From assembly GCA_012656075.1 (NCBI GenBank), contig JAAKBF010000349.1, positions 186,001-250,000 of the forward strand: a stretch of 64,000 bases of DNA. The letters are read 5' to 3'. Positions 1 through 11,021 of this stretch are shown here, piece after piece. The first letter of the stretch is position 1; each line of letters starts with the position of its first letter. A program made the position numbers and the translations under genes. The notes beneath the pieces are model-generated. The model was not told the origin of the DNA. It worked only from the letters and a program-made list of their open reading frames with translations, and did no database searches. Source of the DNA: Phytophthora hibernalis (taxonomy: Eukaryota > Oomycota > Peronosporomycetes > Peronosporales > Peronosporaceae).

Positions 1-528
1 GTCAACCCGCTTAAAAGAGCCCCAAGACGGAGAAGTCGTCGCAAATGACTGCGAGTTGAGGCAAAAGCCCCTCGAACTGGGATATCTCCCTTCCACCAGG
101 GGTCGGAACCGCTGAGCGCGTGCAAACTTCACAACGGGCAAAGGATACCCGTCCATAAACGACACCACATGATCAAACAGCGGTTTACTCGTGAGAACGC
201 GCTCATAGCGCACGGAGAAAGCAGCAAAAATCCCAAGTACCGATATCCAAGCCCAAATAACGTCGCGTTTTACACGGAGAAGCTCTGGATTGTATTCCTG
301 CTATCGCGTTGGAGACGCAATTCTAATACACTGCCCAGTAACGACACATGGGCTCCTAAGGTGAAGTAGTTGTTTGCCGAACACTACAGTAACCAAGTCT
401 CCTCGTGGTTTCTTACATTTTGTTGTCTTCGTACAAAAATGTTGATGCCCACTCACCGATAAAAACTACGTACACCAAACAAAGAGGCTTATTCCTAACA
501 CGAATACGAGGCTCGGGGTTGTCAGGTT
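1..528. other. Intergenic, nothing recognised
   Basis: No coding region, RNA gene or repeat could be supported. Short open frames on the plus strand (169-369, 405-605) have no recognisable composition or motif. Confidence 0.5.
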
Positions 529-689
529 GTACAGTGATCTGCTTCATCAGCGAACACCCAAAACTAAATAACCTTTCAAATTGTATGTGCAGACAGAAAG
601 GGTGACGATACAGAGAAGGCTTTCACATAAAATATACTTGTATTCTTTATATATATCAGGTGTTCGCTGAGGAAGCAGATTACTGTACT
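529..689. repeat. Fold-back inverted repeat
   Basis: About 31 bases at 529-559 recur as the reverse complement at 659-689 with two or three mismatches. The shared core reads GTGTTCGCTGA on one arm. The roughly 100-base spacer is AT-rich and contains TATATATAT. This could be a small MITE relic. It ends four bases before the target duplication of the next element, so the two may be related. Confidence 0.6.
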
Positions 690-838
690 CGCACGCGGTG
701 GGGGCATTCTCTAAAAGGTGCTCATGATTACCACCATTTTCTAAAAGACGCCGTCGTCTTTAAAAGGTGCTTGTTATCCTAACCGATATATAACAGGAGA
801 GATGGCAGCTTGGCCTGTCACAGCAAGAAGTAGAGCCC

Positions 839-1223
839 TGTTGAGCAGAACGCTCCTGCATCTCCGCCAGCGGCGGTAAAACCACTGTGGGTAGCCTGTC
901 GGCTACCCATAAATATGAGAAATGTATGCAACTCCTCCTAAAACAGATATTTGTGGAGGTTTATCAAGTACTGAGGGAGTTCAGATCACTGAACTCTAGC
1001 CCATCTGGGCATACGGAGCAGAGAGTATCCTGCTCCTCCAATCGTGCGATGAGGACTAGTAGGCAGAGAAGCGAAGCGCGTCCGCGGACAAGTTCCGAGG
1101 ACGAGCTCAGTTTCCAATCTGCCTAAGACTGAGCACTCGTCTAGAGAACAGGTAGATAGGAATAACGGTATAAAATACACTGTAGTGAGCCTCCTACAAC
1201 GTGTTGGTCTTTTCATTTTAACA
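839..1223 (+). repeat. 5' LTR of copia copy A
   Basis: 385 bases, beginning TGTTGAGCAG and ending CATTTTAACA, hence TG...CA ends. A TATAAAA box (GGTATAAAATACAC) lies about 55 bases before the 3' end and may be the element's promoter. The only difference from the 3' LTR is one extra A in the run near 880. Confidence 0.95.
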
Positions 1224-1234
1224 TTTCAAGTAAG

Positions 1235-4200
1235 ATGAGCAAGCCAAGCACCTTGGTGGCCGACAAGTTAGCCTTTCATGGCAAAAAGCCCTCTTTGCGG
1301 GGTGGAAGGACAAGGTTCGGGCTCATCTGGTCGCGCGCAGCGATGCGCTGCTCGTTGCCGAGCTGCAAGCAGACAGACGGGCCCCAGTGGCTCGTTACGA
1401 AGACGCTCTCGTGCGGGTGCCGGTTCTAGACGAGCCGGCCGAAGGTGCCTCGGCGCAAGAGACGGGCGCGTACGCACTGCAAGATGCTTTTATAAGGCAG
1501 CAGTCGTCGTACATCAAGGACCTGCTCAACTTAACGCTGCCGGCTGGATTTACCGATGAGCAGTTGATGCAGCAGCCGGTCCATGTGATCTGGCGCGCAT
1601 TGGGAAACGCTACGGACTCAACACTGCGTCCGGTGTCGTAGAGCTGGTGCAGAAATTTGAGAGAATTGCCAGCTCCGACTTCAAGAGTGTTGCGCACCTC
1701 TTCCAGCAACTTAAGGCTGCGAGAGACCAAGTCAACATAAACAGCTGCGAGACTTTGATGACTGGGCTCATCTCTCGGCAGCTCATGCTAATCAAGGTGC
1801 TGGCGGTTCTGCCGCACCATCTGTGGGGTCTGGGATCGACTTTACGCCTGAAGAGTGCACGAACGAGAAATTGAGACCAAGCTGGTGGCCATCTTTGGCA
1901 ACAAGAGCCGGGCCGAGATCGAAGGACTCACCAAGGGGCGCACGTCAACCATGTTGAGCCACGACTACCACGTCGAAAGGCAGCGCGCTTGGCAAAGAAA
2001 GGCCGCGCCTGTCCCTGCTCGGGACCTGCACTACAATGTGGGCATCCGGTCGTGCTACTACTGCGCCGGTGTCCACAACGACGTGAACGACATCGGCCGC
2101 ATCTGAAGGCAGATTGCCCCAAGATGAAGCAAGACCGTACCGGGCCGTTTAAGGTGTTCCGCCGGAACATACTGGAGGGCGCCAACAAGCAAGAGCGCCT
2201 GGACTACCTTGCAGCTCTGGCCAAGATGGGCAAGGGTAGAAAGTCCAACGGCAAAGGCAAGGGCAAAGTCAAGGCGAGGAGCGACGCACCACCGCGTGAG
2301 GCCAGTCTACAGGAAGTCCAAGCTGACGCCGTGCAGACGAATGCACCGGTTAGTCCCGTCGTTTCAGTGAGCCCGTCCAGCTCCATCAGGCTGCCGCTGA
2401 CGCCTGGCTCTGAGGGGATGGTCGATATCGACCCAATGGACACGGACGAGCCTATGATCTCCTTCGACATGGGCGTTAACGCCGGCGAAGTTCGCAACGT
2501 CCAGGCTGAAGTCGAGCAAATTTCAAAAGGGTTTAACAAAAGATTCATGGGTGTTGGACTCAGGATGCGGTTTCGGCTTGACTGGTGACGCGTCGAAGTT
2601 CGTAATCAAGAGACCCGACTCAGGATACACATTTACATTTGCACAGGGTTCTAAACATTCGAATACACACATTGGAACAGTGAAACTGTTTTTCCGTGGG
2701 CCAGGAGGTATCCGGCCCTTTCTGTTCGAAAATATTGCATTGGTACCCAACTCCAAGTCAAATATTCTGAGTGAATATTGGCTTAAGAGAGAAGGTTATC
2801 AAATTGTTGGATCTCCAACAGGAGAGTACAAATTTGTACTGTATGAGAATAGTTTAGCGTTTGTGGCTAGGGCTATAAATGGTGCGTACTATTTACAGCA
2901 CCAAACGACTAAGCAACGCCAGCAACTGTGCAACAGCAGTAAAACTGCGCCCATGTAAGCCACTAGCACTGCTAGGAAGGGGGAAAGTAGAGGGAATACT
3001 GCGTGAGTGGCACGTGAAACTCGGCCATCTTAACAAAGACTCGGTAATTGACATGTTGAGCAAGAAATTAGTTGTTAGAATGCCTACGCTCCCAGTAACA
3101 GAATTGAGAAAGATACCATTCTTTTGTACAACATGCGCAGAGATGAAGAAGCGGAGGATGTCCTACCGCAATTCGAAGGGTTCGAGAGACAAACAGCCCA
3201 TCAGCACCATTCATATGGACACAAATGGCCCTATGAAAACTATGGGAGTGTTCGGAAGCCTGGGAACGATCCGATACTTCCTAAGTATCATTGATGACAA
3301 CACATCTTGGCGTTGGACTTTGTACTACGCAGTAAGAAAGAGGTGTTTGAGAAGGTAGAAGAGCTTCTACTGCAGCTAGAACGTGAGGGAAAGTTCACCA
3401 TTCGTCGGATTAGATCTGATGGTGGTGCCGAATTTGTAAACGCCGCGTTTAAAAGATTCTGTAAAGGGAAAGGCATTGTCTTTCAGACATCGAATCCGTA
3501 CTCCCCGAAGAGAATGGAGCTGCAGAGCGCGACCATCAGAGTAAAATCGACCGAGTACGCTGTGCATTGAAAGATGCAGCCATGGAGCATAGATGGTGGC
3601 CCGAAGCTCTCATGTACATGACATATGTGCAGAACCGCACTCCTATGAGCCGCCTAGAAAACAAGACACTGTATGAGATGGTAAACGGGCCACCACCTAA
3701 TGTGATCAATCTACTGGTTTGGGGATCTGTGTGCTTTGCACACGTTCCCGCAGCTCTGAGAAAAGACAAAAGCTGTCCTCAAGAGCCATAAAGTGCCGGT
3801 TTCTAGGGATGTCGGAGGAAACTAAGGGTTACCGACTTTGGGACATGTACAGAAACAGACTCATCTTGTCCAGAGATGTGCTCTTCGATACAACCAATGC
3901 TGCTGATATGATTCAGCGAGCATTTGGACAAGACGAAGAAACCGTCACAACCGAATTTGCCGCTCGAGAGTCCCCGCAGCAAAAGGAGTGAAATCACTTG
4001 CCGCCGAGATTATCGAGGCAGTGGGAGTCGAATCACCTGCTAACCAGACTACGGAAGCAGTGGGAGCTGAAGCACCTGCAATTGAGTCTACTGGAGCAGT
4101 GGGAGATACACGTAAACGACGACGTGCGGGACTCGTGGAGGCACAACCGCGCCGTGAACCGCGACCACGTCGAGAGACTAAGAAACCGAAACGATACCAG

Positions 4201-5840
4201 GACGATCAGTGTTTCCAGGCGATGATAGACAAGACCATCGGTCAGACTTCACTGGGACACAAAGCGCCTACACCCCGGTCACTGAAAGAAGCCATGAGCG
4301 GGCCTCATAGAGAACAATGGAATCAAGCCCTTGAGCTTGAGTTTGATTCTTTGATTGAGAATGGGACGTGGAAACTCGTACCACTGCCACCTGGGCGAAA
4401 AGCTTTGCCCTGTCATTGGTACTAGTAGTAAAGTATAACGCTGACGGAACTGTCGAGCGATTCAAAGCACGCCTCGTCGCACAAGGCAACCACCAAGAGT
4501 ATGGGGTTGACTGTGATGAATATACGCACCAGTGGCGCGATTCGAGTCGCTACGCCTAGTTTTGGCTATTGGGATCATATTGGACTGTCATATCCACCAA
4601 ATGGATGTCCATACAGCATTCCTCAATGGTACAATGGAAGGAGAGCAAACGATCTACATGAGGCAACCTCATGGTTTTGCGAAGCGAGGCTACGAGAATC
4701 TAGTCTTTGAACTTCAAAAGAGCATATATGGTTTGAAGCAAGCCCCTCGTATCTGGTATAGAGTCCTTTATACCTTCTTGACATCGATGGGTTTTGCACG
4801 CTGCCACAAAGAGTTTTGCATCTACGTGCAAAAAGTGGGAGAAGAATGGCTTATAGTCGTGGTATATGTTGACGATTTAACGATCATGTCGCGGGATATG
4901 AGTCTGATCGACAAGCTCAAAGTAGAGCTGTCAAATCGGTTCAAAATGAAGGATCTGGGTGACATCCACTACATTCTGAAAATGGAGGTACAGCGCAAGA
5001 GGGACCAGCGCGTGATGATGATCTCACAACGCAAATACATTGCGGAGCTGATCACTAAGTATAATATGGTCAATAGCTCGCCTGTGATGACACCACAAGT
5101 TCCTGGCCTCACACTAGAGGCAGAAACAAAGTTGAGCGCAGAACAGATTGCTGCGCAGCCTTATGACTACAGAGGCATCGTTGGATCACTCCAATACTTA
5201 GTCCGTGGTACAAGACCGGATATTGCTAATGCAGTTAGAGAACTGAGTAAGTTTCTATCATGATACAACCGTACACATTGGGATGCGGCTATACGGGTAC
5301 TCAAATACTTGAAAGGGACGTCGACGTACGGTCTGTTTCTCGATGGGAAAAAGAGAGGCGTGACTTACGAAGTGTACACAGACGCGAGCTTCGCGTGTCA
5401 ACCGAAAGAATCAAATCCGTTACCGGCTATGTGATTCAGATGGCTGGTACTAGTGTATCATGGTGTAGTAGCAAACAGGGAGGCGTATCGCTCTCAACTG
5501 CAGAGGCAGAACTCATCGCACTGAGTGAAGGAGCCAAAGAAAGTGAGTGGCTATGGCATCTCCTGAACGAGATGGGAAGGTTCCCGTACAAGTATGGTGT
5601 GACAGCAATACTGCCATCAGTATTGTTAAGAACCCCGGAAACCACAAGGCCAGCAAACACATTGAGATTAGGTATCTCTTTACGAGAGACCTTGTTGAGC
5701 TTGGCAGGCTCCAGATTGCCTACTGCTCAACCACAGAGATGACAGCAGACATTCTTACGAAGGCACTGCCAACTAAACAGTTTTTAAAGCTAAGAGAGAA
5801 GCTAGGAGCTCAAGATGTTGGACTTATCCCTAGTACTTAG
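1235..5840 (+). pseudogene. Copia gag-pol, frame-broken
   Basis: The reading frame is cut by at least eight shifts, but the copia order is clear. Gag runs from 1235 to about 2540, with a CX2C...HX4C-like zinc knuckle near 2050-2120 and a basic GKG-rich tail. The protease motif DSG is near 2556. The HHCC integrase zinc domain (WHVKLGHL, CTTCAEM) is at about 3010-3150, and integrase core acidic residues lie near 3220 and 3418. RT carries the intact active-site motif YVDD near 4868. RNase H ends with KHIEIRY and ADILTKALPTKQF. The reverse transcriptase catalytic motif survives, so the many shifts may be sequencing indels or true decay. If decay is real, nearly identical LTRs imply mobilisation in trans. 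Confidence 0.9.
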
Positions 5841-5846
5841 TGGGAG

Positions 5847-6230
5847 TGTTGAGCAGAACGCTCCTGCATCTCCGCCAGCGGCGGTAAACCACTGTGGGTA
5901 GCCTGTCGGCTACCCATAAATATGAGAAATGTATGCAACTCCTCCTAAAACAGATATTTGTGGAGGTTTATCAAGTACTGAGGGAGTTCAGATCACTGAA
6001 CTCTAGCCCATCTGGGCATACGGAGCAGAGAGTATCCTGCTCCTCCAATCGTGCGATGAGGACTAGTAGGCAGAGAAGCGAAGCGCGTCCGCGGACAAGT
6101 TCCGAGGACGAGCTCAGTTTCCAATCTGCCTAAGACTGAGCACTCGTCTAGAGAACAGGTAGATAGGAATAACGGTATAAAATACACTGTAGTGAGCCTC
6201 CTACAACGTGTTGGTCTTTTCATTTTAACA
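5847..6230 (+). repeat. 3' LTR of copia copy A
   Basis: 384 bases, identical to the 5' LTR except for one missing A in a short run. It is followed directly by the target duplication AGCCC. Confidence 0.95.
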
Positions 6231-6780
6231 AGCCCGCGTAGTGATGTAGGTGTACGAACATCGAGCATGCACCTGACGAGCGTACTAAGCGCTTACACTA
6301 CCGTTTCCACGACGTATTTCTCGACAGACGCGTAGTCGTGCACAGTTAATATATAATGCAATGCGGGACCTCCCTCTGAAACTAATCTTTCCGCAGGCGG
6401 GTGAGGCACTGTGACAGTGGAAATGCTTCAGGAACATGGTTGTGGGTTCTGAAGTGCTGGTCTTGTTGTTCGTACGAGTCTGCAATTATTAATATGTGGT
6501 ATGTCCTAGTGATCTGAGCAACAACATCAGGTGCTTATCATTCTTCTTACTATAGCTAGCCCTTGGACCAAAGGCATGCCTACAAGTTGTGGAATCGGCT
6601 ACACTGTACGACGACTGGTCATTACGATCACGCTCCTTCCTACGTGAGGTGCTGGTGGTTCCGATGCTAGTTGCACCCCGTGTTATTTAACGTCTTGAAT
6701 GAGCACCTTTTAAAGACGACCGCGTCTTTTAGAAAATGGTGGTAATCATGAGCACCTTTTAGAGAATGCCCCACGAGGTG

Positions 6781-7436
6781 GTCATACACCCGCATCGACC
6801 ACACTCATCACCTACTGGGTTTTGTTGATAATCGCTGGCAAGTTTTCTTCAAGCAACATTCAGTGGGTGGATGGGTTTTGATGTTACCCGTGGCCGCTAC
6901 GGTCGACATTCTCCTGGGTGTTTTCATTGTCAACCGGTTATTAGATATCAAGGGTAAAGTACTTGAACTGACTAAACAGAGGTGTCATTTGGCTACACCT
7001 TCATCTAATTAAAGAGTGGGCACCCACCGATTTCGACAAAAATCTGACATGGATCTTATATAACAGGTCCACCAATTTCTAAGATATTTGAAAACTGGCG
7101 TTCTACTAGACAAGATTTTTCAAAGGTATGTGCATAAAAAGCTAGAGGTTTTATTAAAGGATCGAGTCCCCTTTAGGGAGAAACTCTGGATTAAAATCCA
7201 GAGAATACCGTAATACCGTGTATACACGATATTTGTTTTTTTAGTATTTTAGGAACATGGCTCTTCCAACCTAGGTACCGGTACTTCATTTTATGACAAA
7301 TGAGGATAACCTACTTGCGCAAGTTAATTGCTCTGGATAATATCCAAGGATAATACGGTACCGGTATTGCTCCCTTGCAAATAATTGTCAATGATCTAGA
7401 AAAATCCCACAAAATAATTTTTATCAAATCCGCCAA
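6781..7436. promoter_or_regulatory. Upstream region of the GPHR gene
   Basis: No coding region. The palindromic octamer TACCGGTA occurs twice (7276-7283 and 7359-7366), the second about 70 bases before the GPHR start codon. A promoter role is inferred only from position. Confidence 0.3.
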
Positions 7437-9068
7437 ATGACGGACGGGCTGTGGGCGCTGCCGGCGTCGGACGCGGCCGTGGCGCTGGGCAGCTGGCTTC
7501 TCTTCTTCCTGTTCGCGCGCTTCTTCTTCTCGTGGTGGCTCTTCCGAGACTATGCCGTGCGCAGCCTGACCACTCCGCTGCTCTTCGCGGCGTCTCTGAC
7601 CTTCAGTCTCAGTCTCTTTGAGATGGTTCTGTTCGAAGTGACGGATATTATGGGTGCCAGCAGTCGCCAGTGGGTCTGGAGAGCAGATCTCATTGCTATG
7701 ACGTACCTGGAGGTGCTGGTGCTGCCACTCTCGCTCTTCTACGCACTGGCGAGGAACACGGCGCAGACAGGAGGAAGGCCGCGATGACGGCCACTCTGCT
7801 GCTCGCAGTGTACCTGTACGCCTTCTGGAGGCTCGGAGCAGTACTGCAACCAGATCTACCACAACAATCAGTGGACGGTGAGCTGATTGCAGCAATTCTG
7901 ATCCAAATCGGAGCAGTAGAAGACGAGATAGAGAGGTTTCTAGAGCTGATATTGGTTTTATTGCTGTTGCTAGCGTTGTTTTCTATCAGGAACTTTGTCA
8001 GTCGAGTGAGTTTACTGGGTGTGCTCTTCATGGCACTGCTGTCTGGATTCGGAGCCGTCAACTGTCCGTACGAGTACATGACGTTCTTCTGGCGTCGGGT
8101 GGCCGAGGAGGACATTGAGTTCTTGGAGAAGAGGCTGCGTCACAATCTGGATATTCTCATTGCCAAGAAGAAGCGGCTGACGCTGGAGCTCAGAGCCTCT
8201 GCGCGGCGACAGGATGAAGCTTTTTCAGGTGGAGCCAACAAGGGTTCGTTCTTTTCGCGAGCGTTCTGGTTCTTCTCGTCCACCAAAGACGACACGACGT
8301 ACATTAAGGGGCTAGAGGCCGAGATCTTGACGCTGGAGAGTCTGGGGCGCGAGCTGTTTCTCGAGGTAAACGACCTCCGATACGTGCAGGAGCGATCGCT
8401 TCGCGCTAGAACGCTGCGGGGCCGCGTGTTCAACTTCTTAGGATACGTCATGTCGGGCTTCTGTATGTACAAGATGGTTATGAGCACCGTGAATGTGGTG
8501 TTTCGACGGAACCGCGACAAAGACCCGATCACTGATATGGTGGAGAAACTGCTGTACATCTGGCCATCCCTGGCAGAGCAGCTGAATATTCGCTTCGTGT
8601 CGGAGGTAGCTTCACTCGGTTTTGTGGGTATTCTCGTGTTCACCCAGACCCGAGGCTTCCTGGTGACACTGCTCAAGTTCTTCCGCGCCTACTCCAGCAC
8701 CGTGTCGTCGAACAGCGTCGTGCTCTGGCTTGCACACCTCATGGGGATGTACTTCATTTCGTCCTTTGTCCTCATGCGGATGAATCTCAGCCCACTGCAC
8801 CGGTACGTTGGCGTTAGGAGGGAAGAAGTTACGAGAATGAATCAGGCTCTAACCACCTGTTGTTTTGTGATTGTATTGTTCCGCTTCATGCAGTCAGCGA
8901 ATTGACGAAGTGCTGGGTGAAATTGAGTTCAACATCTTTCATCGGTACTTCGACATCATGTTCGTTGTGAGTTCATCGTGCAGCTTAGGCGTCCTAGCGC
9001 TTACCAAGTTTTCCAAGGCCTCGCGCACTGCCAACAACGACTACAGCGCACACGACAAGTTCCCTTGA
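7437..9068 (+). CDS. Golgi pH regulator / GPCR-type G protein (GPHR family)
   Basis: This is a multi-spanning membrane protein of the GPHR (GPR89, plant GTG1/2) family, an anion channel acidifying the Golgi in animals. Hydrophobic N-terminal helices lead to the family hallmark ALLSGFGAVNCPY near 8030-8070. A cytoplasmic helical loop (LEKRLRHNLDIL, LGRELFLEVNDL) follows, then NFLGYVMSG and the C-terminal signature FNIFHRYFD near 8930. A clean 91-base intron (8803-8893) has GT...CTAAC...AG signals and joins LSPLHR to QRIDEVLGE in frame. There is a one-base frameshift near 7770 (GGAGGAAGG) without room for an intron, so a missing base is likely. The spliced length, about 510 residues, matches the family. 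It converges on SNAPC3 with an 85-base gap. Confidence 0.9.
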
Positions 9069-9153
9069 AACACTTTGAATTCAACGGTGTAGGTAGATAT
9101 GTAAGTTGGGTCACTTAAATTATGAATTTGGTGAAAACAAGTCTCGGGTCCAA

Positions 9154-10494
9154 CTAAGCTAGTCTTGGACGAATGGAAAGCTCAAAAGTCGTTGTAGAGC
9201 AGGTTTCCTTGGTGTCGTAGTGAGCGGCGCGGTAGCAGCGGTTGCAGAAAAACATGGGGTCCATCGTCGCCAGGCGATCACCATAGCACACAAACTTCGC
9301 GGTGTAGTGCTGGCAGATCAAGCAATTGCGGAGCGTGCGATTCAGCGGGTTGGGCAGTCGTAACGGGAACACTCCATCGCTCTTCGGTGCATCAAAATCG
9401 TGTGGCAATCGTGCATCTCGGAGTCGCAGCAAATGCTCACACTCTCCCTGGTGAATGTACACACCTGGCACGTCAATGTGCAGTTTCAAATCGGCAAAAG
9501 TGGACGAGTGGAGACCATGAGCCACCCGCTCGCCTGCGAGAAAAGTGCCGTACTTGGCCTCGCGCTCGGGTGCTGCTCGAATCCAGCGCAGAATCTGCTC
9601 CGAGTAGTCCAAGCTGCCAGGAACACGTCGATCCACGAAAACTTCTGGCCAAAGTAGATCAGCTTCGAGGCTTTGGCATGTTGATGTAATCGCTCATCAT
9701 TCGCGCACGCAATGAGATCCACAAGTTCGGAAATTCGCTGCGAGCGTCGCACAACGAACGACTGCGTCCTGGCCGGGTCCTTGCTCGGATGCAGCACGTC
9801 GAACCACAAAATGGGGTCGTTATCCTGCCGAACAGCATCGTCTTCCTTCTTCTTCTTCTCCTCCTCCTCTGCATGCACGTCCGGCATCGGCCGTGCAAAC
9901 TCAAAGCTCATGGCCGTGACAGTGTCCGCCACCGACCTCTTCTGCACCAGTCGCCGCTTCTTGAGCTTGAAAGTGTCCACGAACTTCTGCAGCCGCTCAC
10001 TCGGCACCCTCTCGGCTCTGAGCTCGTCAATGTCCTCCAGTTCATCAAACACAGCGTTGAACCTCTCTCTCTCTCTTGTTCTCTCTCTGCACCTTCTTCC
10101 GCTCTTTCTTTTGCCGCCTCACGGCCGCAACAGCCTCTCGCTGCTTGGCCACGACCTCAGCTCTGCCAGCTCCTTCCGGCTGTTCTTCTTCCGATTCTGA
10201 AGCCGCATCTTCTTGTTCTTCTTCATCTACAGTATTGAACTCTCCACCGGGCTGCAGTGCTAGAGCAGCAATTCGCTGGTATTTCTTCACCCGTTCGGCG
10301 TAGGGCAGCGCCTTGTCCGTCAGTGCCGAGTCGCCTTCGTTCCAGCGCCGCAACGCGCGGTAAATGCCGTCGTCCACCGCTTTTTCCAGCGGCGGCAGCA
10401 AGATATCGTCTACGCTGATGTCTACGGAGCTCAATTCTTGTATGGTAACCTCGTCCTGCGGCACAAGCGACGGGAAGAGCGCCTCGAAGTCCAT
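9154..10494 (-). CDS. SNAPC3: SNAPC3-like subunit of the snRNA-activating protein complex
   Basis: SNAPC3 is the subunit of SNAPc that contacts the proximal sequence element of snRNA gene promoters for RNA polymerase II and III. The C-terminal half has the family signature: VYIHQGECEH near 9450, then the zinc-type cysteines RNCLICQHY and MFFCNRCYRAAHY at 9215-9330. The N-terminal half is acidic and then very basic (RRQKKERKKVQRENKR). Two frameshifts break it. One lies in a (CT)n run at 10063-10075, equivalent to one lost GA unit in the coding strand. The other is in the four-A run at 9638-9641, equivalent to one lost T. Both are classic indel-error positions, so the gene is probably intact in vivo. 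The start MDFEALFPSL at 10494 is the first in-frame Met. Confidence 0.85.
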
Positions 10495-11021
10495 CGTCTT
10501 GCGGCACCAATTGTGTCAATGGCAACGAGTTTGAAGGGTATTGAGCTTTTCGGTGGTCGTAAATGTCGACGTGAAAACCGATTAGTTTGTCTAAGTGGAT
10601 TGTTAATCGGCCGGTTAAGCAACTGATTTAGGTCAGCGATACCCGATTTACATGTTAATAAATCAGACCTAATTAGATTGAAGCTCCTTGAATACCGGTA
10701 ATAATTAAAATTGTAGCAGGATGGTCGGATATTTTATGGTATGGTATAATATCCACGCTATTCCAGCCGAGACTATTCTGTGAGAATCTCTGACGGGCTA
10801 AGGCATCAATGAGAACGGATTATTCCTCTTCTTTTGTCCACTCAATGGGGCTTGTGAAAAATAGCAGCATTCCGACCAATCCGACCATATTTAGTTGAAA
10901 TATTTTAAGAATATTTCATATTCAATACAAACATGCATATTAACGCATATTCTAAAAATAGTCTGAGGTTTCCGACCGAGATGGCGGTAGTTGGGAAACA
11001 GCCATTTGCGGATTTAGAGTC
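10495..11021. other. Intergenic, AT-rich
   Basis: Holds one TACCGGTA octamer (10693-10700). The segment TATTTTATGGTATGG near 10730 recurs inverted near 13665, on the other side of the Crypton. No gene recognised. Confidence 0.4.

Larger units (their letters stand above)
839..6230 (+). mobile_element. Ty1/copia LTR retrotransposon (copy A)
   Basis: The element is complete at the structural level: two LTRs, an internal gag-pol region in copia order (protease, integrase, RT, RNase H), a purine-rich tract (TGGGAG) just before the 3' LTR, and a perfect 5-base target duplication AGCCC at 834-838 and 6231-6235. The LTRs differ by a single A, so the insertion is young. It interrupts the TIR element at 701-6772, which must be older. 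Confidence 0.95.
701..6772. mobile_element. Mutator/hAT-like TIR element, split by a copia insertion
   Basis: The first about 71 bases (701-771) return as the reverse complement at 6702-6772 with one or two differences. The termini begin GGGGCATTCTCTAAAAGG. Immediately outside are ACGCGGTG (693-700) and ACGAGGTG (6773-6780), an 8-base duplication with one mismatch. The TIR has internal sub-repeats (CTAAAAGGTGCT, CTAAAAGACG). Without the 5.4-kb copia element inside it, the unit is only about 0.68 kb and has no coding capacity, so it is non-autonomous. TIR length and an 8-base duplication fit Mutator-like or hAT elements. The superfamily is not decided. Confidence 0.75.
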
